Origin: DASUGM01 sp036274055
GTDB taxonomy: Bacteria; Acidobacteriota; Vicinamibacteria; Vicinamibacterales; SCN-69-37
Reading direction: 5' to 3'
Assembly (NCBI GenBank): GCA_036274055.1
Contig: DASUGM010000045.1
Coordinates: 1-26,982, forward strand
Length of the DNA: 26,982 bases
The position numbers and the translations under genes are program-made. The notes under the pieces are model-generated. The model was not told the origin of the DNA. It saw nothing but the letters and a program-made list of their open reading frames with translations, and ran no database searches. Below, piece by piece: positions 23,848 through 26,982 of this stretch (positions are counted from its first letter, which is position 1; each line of letters starts with the position of its first letter).

Positions 23848-25035
23848 TCAGTTCGCAAACGCCGCAATCCCCGTCTGCGCCCGCCCGAGGATCAGCGCAT
23901 GCACGTCGTGCGTGCCCTCGTAGGTGTTGACGACCTCGAGATTGACGAGATGGCGGATGACGCCGAACTCGTCGACGATGCCGTTGCCGCCGAGCATGTC
24001 GCGGGCCGCGCGGGCGATGTCGAGCGCTTTGCCGCAGGAGTTGCGCTTGAGCAGCGAGGTGATCTCCGGCGCGGCAATGCCCTCGTCCTTCATGCGGCCG
24101 AGGCGCAGACAGCCCTGAAGGCCGAGGGCGATTTCGGTCTGCATGTCGGCGAGCTTCTTCTGAATCAGCTGATTCGCGGCAAGCGGCCGGCCGAACTGCT
24201 TGCGCTCGAGCGTATACGAACGGGCGCGGAACCAGCAGTCCTCGGCGGCGCCGAGCGCGCCCCAGGCGATGCCGTAGCGCGCGCTGTTCAGACACGTGAA
24301 CGGCCCTTTCAAGCCGCGGACGTCGGGGAACGCGTTTTCTTCGGGACAGAAGACGCCGTCCATCACGATCTCGCCGGTCGTGCTGGTGCGCAACCCGACC
24401 TTGCCGTGGATCGGCGGCGCGCTCAGCCCCTTCATCCCCTTCTCGAGCACGAAGCCGCGGATCTCATCGGCATCGTCTTTCGCCCAGACGATGAAGACGT
24501 CGGCGATCGGACTGCTGGTAATCCACGTCTTGGTGCCGTCGATCTGGTAGCCGCCGTCGACCTTTCGCGCGCGGCTCTGCATGCCGCCCGGATCGGACCC
24601 GTGATTCGGTTCAGTCAGTCCGAAGCAGCCGATCCACTCCCCGGTCGCGAGCCTGGGCAGGAACTTCTTCTTCTGCGCCTCGGTGCCGAACTCGTTGATC
24701 GGCACCATCACCAGCGATCCCTGCACGCTCATCATCGAGCGGAAGCCCGAGTCGACGCGTTCGACCTCGCGGGCAACCAGCCCGTAAGAGACGTAGTTCA
24801 GCGCGGCGCCGCCGTACTCCTCGGGGATGACGACGCCGAGCATGTCGAGCGCGCCCAGCTCACGAAAAATCGCGGCGTCGGTTTTTTCCTGACGGAACGA
24901 CTCGAGCACGCGCGGCGCCAGCTTCTCCTGGCAATACTGGCGCGCGGTCTCACGCACCATGCGCTCTTCGGAGCTCAGCTGGCGGTCGAGCAGAAAGGGA
25001 TCGGCCCAGTCGAATCGGGTTTCGTTCTTGGACAT
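23848..25035 (-). CDS. gcdH: Glutaryl-CoA dehydrogenase
   Basis: A 395-residue flavin acyl-CoA dehydrogenase that oxidises and decarboxylates glutaryl-CoA to crotonyl-CoA in lysine/tryptophan and aromatic degradation, passing electrons to electron-transfer flavoprotein. The catalytic base is E373 in NTYEGTHDVHALILGRAQTGIAAF, the exact C-terminal signature of this subfamily. The substrate-carboxylate arginine is also present (VERVDSGFRSMMSVQGSLVM, R99, matching human Arg94). GCFGLTEPNHGSDPGGMQ and the FAD contact segment KTWITSSPIADVFIVWAK are intact. Length equals family members without a transit peptide. The ATG at 25033-25035 gives the normal N-terminus (FDWADPFLLDRQLSSEERM). Monocistronic; no other pathway gene is adjacent. 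A divergent D-lactate dehydrogenase-type gene lies upstream across a palindrome. Confidence 0.96.
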   Translation of the reverse strand: MSKNETRFDWADPFLLDRQLSSEERMVRETARQYCQEKLAPRVLESFRQEKTDAAIFRELGALDMLGVVIPEEYGGAALNYVSYGLVAREVERVDSGFRSMMSVQGSLVMVPINEFGTEAQKKKFLPRLATGEWIGCFGLTEPNHGSDPGGMQSRARKVDGGYQIDGTKTWITSSPIADVFIVWAKDDADEIRGFVLEKGMKGLSAPPIHGKVGLRTSTTGEIVMDGVFCPEENAFPDVRGLKGPFTCLNSARYGIAWGALGAAEDCWFRARSYTLERKQFGRPLAANQLIQKKLADMQTEIALGLQGCLRLGRMKDEGIAAPEITSLLKRNSCGKALDIARAARDMLGGNGIVDEFGVIRHLVNLEVVNTYEGTHDVHALILGRAQTGIAAFAN

Positions 25036-25068
25036 GCGCGCCGAGGATCATGACACGATCTAGTGGAA

Positions 25069-25288
25069 ATGAGTGAAAAGCACTTGTCACAAGAGCCTTC
25101 AACATGAAGAAGGGCATGAAGAAAACCTTCTTCTCGGGCAGAGTCTGTCTGCCATTGGTCGGTGCTTCACTTCATGGCCTCCATCCGGATATCGCGTTTC
25201 TTGTTTCAGGACGCATCTCGCGAGGGTTTCCAAGAACGCAAGATCTTCTTCATGTTGAAGGCTTTTGTGACAGGGGCTTTCCACTCAT
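25069..25288. repeat. Long palindromic element, core type A (copy 2)
   Basis: A 220 bp element between divergent gene starts. The outer arms pair well over about 45 bases (ATGAGTGAAAAGCACTTGTC on the left; cap complement on the right, then GTCACAAGAGCCTTCAACAT). The centre is ATGG-CCT-CCAT (25174-25184). Between arms and centre the pairing is poor, and a separate small hairpin GGCAGA-GTCTG-TCTGCC occurs (25137-25153). AAGAGCCTTCAACATGAAG at 25091 is identical to 3501-3519, and the right half aligns with the right half of copy 1 (CATCTCGCRAGG region). Confidence 0.88.
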
Positions 25289-25298
25289 CCCACCCAGA

Positions 25299-25304
25299 TA
25301 GAAT
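25299..25304 (+). promoter_or_regulatory. -10 box for D-lactate dehydrogenase gene, leaderless arrangement
   Basis: TAGAAT ends 7 bp before the GTG at 25312, so the predicted transcription start coincides with the start codon. The -35 area falls in the end of the type A palindrome (near 25276-25281), so the repeat supplies the upstream promoter DNA. Confidence 0.55.
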
Positions 25305-25311
25305 CTCCGAC

Positions 25312-26691
25312 GTGCCTCCCGCTCTGCATGACGCCATCGGCGCCTTGACCGCTCTGCTCGGCCCGCGCGCGAGCACCGCCGCTGCGTTGCGCGAGCAGCA
25401 CAGCCGCGGCGAGTCGTACCACGCGCCGGCCGCGCCCGACGTCGTGTGCTTCCCGGAGACGACCGCCGAGGTCGCCGCGATCCTGAAGATCAGTCAAGCC
25501 TTCCAGTTGCCGGTCGTGCCGTTTGGCGCCGGCACCTCGCTCGAGGGCCATGTCCACGCGATCCGCGGCGGCATCTCGATCGATCTGACCCGGCTCAATC
25601 GCATCCTCCGGATCGGCACCGAAGATCTCGACGCGACCGTCGAGGCCGGCGTGACCCGGCTCCAACTCGCGAAAGCGCTCCGCAACACCGGCCTGATGTT
25701 TCCGATCGATCCCGGCGCGGACGCCACCATCGGCGGCATGGCGGCCACGCGCGCGTCGGGCACGACTGCGGTGCGTTACGGAACGATGCGGGAGAACGTC
25801 CTCGGACTGACCGCCGTGCTCGCCGACGGACAAGTGATCAGAACCGGCACCCGCGCGCGAAAGTCATCGTCGGGCTATGACCTGACCAGGCTACTGGTCG
25901 GATCGGAAGGCACGCTGGCGGTGATCACCGAGGTCACGCTGAAGCTGCATCCCGTGCCCGAGGCGGTGGCTGCCGCGATCGGCGCGTTCGATTCGATGAA
26001 GGGCGCGGTCGATACGGTCATCGCGACCATCCAGCTCGGCGTGCCGGTGGCGCGCATCGAGTTGCTCGACGAAGTGCAAATCGACGCGATCAACAAGAGG
26101 TCGAAGACGACGTTGCCGGTGGCGCCGACGCTGCTGTTCGAGTTCCACGGCGACAACGATCGCGCGGTCGCCGATCATGCGCAGACGGTCGAAGGGCTCG
26201 CCAGGGAACGCGGCGGCCACGCCTTCGAATGGGCGACGAAGCTCGAGGATCGCGATCGCCTCTGGCAGGCGCGGCATGAAGCGCTCTACGCGTCGTTGGC
26301 GCTGCGCCCGGGCGCGCGGGCGTGGACGACCGACGTGTGCGTGCCGATCTCGCGCCTCGCCGAATGCATCATCGACACGCAGGCCGACAACGCCGGCGCG
26401 CCGTTCCCGATCGGCCTGGTCGGCCACGCCGGCGACGGGAATTTCCACCTGATCTACATCCTCGATCCGACCAACGCCGCCGAGATGGATCACGCCAAGG
26501 CGCTGAACGACCGACTGGTCGCGCGGGCACTGGCGATGGACGGGACGTGCACCGGCGAGCACGGCGTCGGCGTCGGCAAAATCAAGTTCATGGACGCCGA
26601 GCACGGCCCGGCGCTCGACGTGATGCGCGCGATCAAAAAGGCGTTGGACCCGGACGGACGAATGAATCCGGGGAAGATCTTTGCGAGCTGA
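25312..26691 (+). CDS. D-lactate dehydrogenase / GlcD-type FAD-linked oxidase
   Basis: A 459-residue FAD-dependent 2-hydroxyacid dehydrogenase. The N-terminal PCMH FAD-binding domain has VVPFGAGTSLEGH (68-80), DPGADATIGGMAATRASGTTAVRYGTM and GSEGTLAVITEVTLKL. The C-terminal oxidase domain has GHAGDGNFH (371-379), whose histidines bind the catalytic metal, and GTCTGEHGVGVGK (411-423). It is closest in character to cytochrome-linked D-lactate dehydrogenases (Dld1/LDHD) and also resembles GlcD of glycolate oxidase; no glcE or glcF gene is adjacent, favouring a stand-alone D-2-hydroxyacid dehydrogenase. The GTG at 25312 is chosen because it follows a TAGAAT box by 7 bp and begins a normal N-terminus; longer reading frames would translate the palindrome. 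Probably donates electrons to quinone or cytochrome c. Confidence 0.93.
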   Translation: MPPALHDAIGALTALLGPRASTAAALREQHSRGESYHAPAAPDVVCFPETTAEVAAILKISQAFQLPVVPFGAGTSLEGHVHAIRGGISIDLTRLNRILRIGTEDLDATVEAGVTRLQLAKALRNTGLMFPIDPGADATIGGMAATRASGTTAVRYGTMRENVLGLTAVLADGQVIRTGTRARKSSSGYDLTRLLVGSEGTLAVITEVTLKLHPVPEAVAAAIGAFDSMKGAVDTVIATIQLGVPVARIELLDEVQIDAINKRSKTTLPVAPTLLFEFHGDNDRAVADHAQTVEGLARERGGHAFEWATKLEDRDRLWQARHEALYASLALRPGARAWTTDVCVPISRLAECIIDTQADNAGAPFPIGLVGHAGDGNFHLIYILDPTNAAEMDHAKALNDRLVARALAMDGTCTGEHGVGVGKIKFMDAEHGPALDVMRAIKKALDPDGRMNPGKIFAS

Positions 26692-26711
26692 GGCTTCGGG
26701 GGTTCACGGTA

Positions 26712-26817
26712 CTCGGAAGGATCTCTGAAGGAGTTGTAGGAGCATGAAGGAACTTCGGGGCTTGAAAATCCAAGCTCTCCTTCATGCTCCTATAACTCCT
26801 CAACAGATCCTTCCGAG
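26712..26817. repeat. Long palindromic element, core type C (copy 2), capless
   Basis: About 106 bp inverted repeat (CTCGGAAGGATCT ... AGATCCTTCCGAG) with inner arms GGAGTTGTAGGAGCATGAAG and complement and a centre near CTTGAAAATCCAAG (26761-26774). The core matches the element at 23680. Unlike the other five, the outer GTGAAAAGC cap is missing on both sides, although the left neighbour's stop still reads GAGCTGAGG. It lies between convergent genes. Confidence 0.88.
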
Positions 26818-26828
26818 CGCTCTAAGGC

Positions 26829-26982
26829 CTACGACACGGGTCGCTTATACGTCCCGACGATCACCGCTTTCCCCCGCACGTGCGTCTCCATCGCCTTCAG
26901 GACCGCGGCGCGCGTGTCGGCGACGGTGACACCCTGGGCGCCGACCGCCGGGACATCGACCATCGAATCGAGCGCGTAGAGT
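26829..26982 (-). CDS. YbhB/YbcL (PEBP, Raf-kinase-inhibitor-like) protein, C-terminal part
   Basis: The window ends inside this gene; only the last 51 residues are visible, read on the minus strand to a TAG at 26831-26829. The stretch LYALDSMVDVP ... TRAAVLKAMETHVRGKAVIVGTYKR fits the C-terminus of the bacterial YbhB/YbcL family (compare the LYALDTxLDLPxGA ... LxxAMxGHxLAxxxLxGTYxR pattern), relatives of phosphatidylethanolamine-binding proteins. Their bacterial function is poorly known. It converges on the D-lactate dehydrogenase-type gene with the capless palindrome between them. The last residues (KRPVS) extend slightly past the usual end at GTYxR. The start lies beyond the right edge. 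Confidence 0.75.
   Translation of the reverse strand, partial: LYALDSMVDVPAVGAQGVTVADTRAAVLKAMETHVRGKAVIVGTYKRPVS

Overview
The window is high-GC DNA, densely packed with genes, and looks like an Acidobacteriota chromosome, plausibly a Vicinamibacteria-like lineage. The strongest clue is a PadR regulator overlapping an 883-residue MacB/FtsX permease that has no ATPase of its own, an arrangement typical of acidobacterial 'ADOP' permeases. Many GTG starts, 1-4 base gene overlaps and a lipoprotein with a DDSPTEP-type start after its lipobox agree with this. The taxon is inferred, not proven. No tRNA, rRNA, CRISPR array, integrase or transposase was seen.

Layout, left to right. Positions 42-1543 (minus) hold a coupled carbonic anhydrase / AraC regulator / VOC-fold operon. 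Diverging from it, 1601-3483 (plus) encodes a membrane-anchored SprT-like metalloprotease, a glycolipid-binding-fold protein and a GNAT acetyltransferase. A DadA-like flavin oxidase (minus) faces this operon. Next come PadR and the ADOP permease (5248-8252). An expression-related group follows: an RsmH-like methyltransferase outside any division cluster, a small RNA polymerase omega subunit, a small unknown protein and a YbiT-like ABC-F ATPase (8404-11559). A secreted Asp-box beta-propeller with a coupled lipoprotein lies on the minus strand (11561-14427), then a PaaI-like thioesterase. Positions 15048-20937 (minus) form a five-gene nitrate operon. The right end has a Ca2+/H+ antiporter, a covalent-flavin oxidase, glutaryl-CoA dehydrogenase, a D-lactate dehydrogenase-type oxidase, and the C-terminus of a YbhB/PEBP-like protein at the edge.

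The nitrate operon is the most notable gene system. Its first protein is a NarK-type transporter fused to a six-helix cytochrome-b-like domain with four candidate heme histidines and a cytoplasmic tail carrying two CxxC pairs. It is followed by a NasA/NapA-type molybdenum subunit, a four-cluster ferredoxin subunit, a Tat-anchored Rieske protein and a two-helix membrane peptide. The inferred design is a membrane-bound, quinol-linked nitrate reductase with a cytoplasmic active site whose importer is physically joined to the membrane electron-transfer module.

The most unusual non-coding content is a family of six long imperfect palindromes (about 105-280 bp) in intergenic gaps. Five share an outer cap close to GAGTGAAAAGCRCTTGYC on both ends, but three different purine-rich cores occur inside the cap, each present twice. 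Several start exactly at stop codons. A second repeat family is built on an octamer like TTCGGNNG. Together they fill most of the non-coding DNA. No gap between genes exceeds 300 bp.
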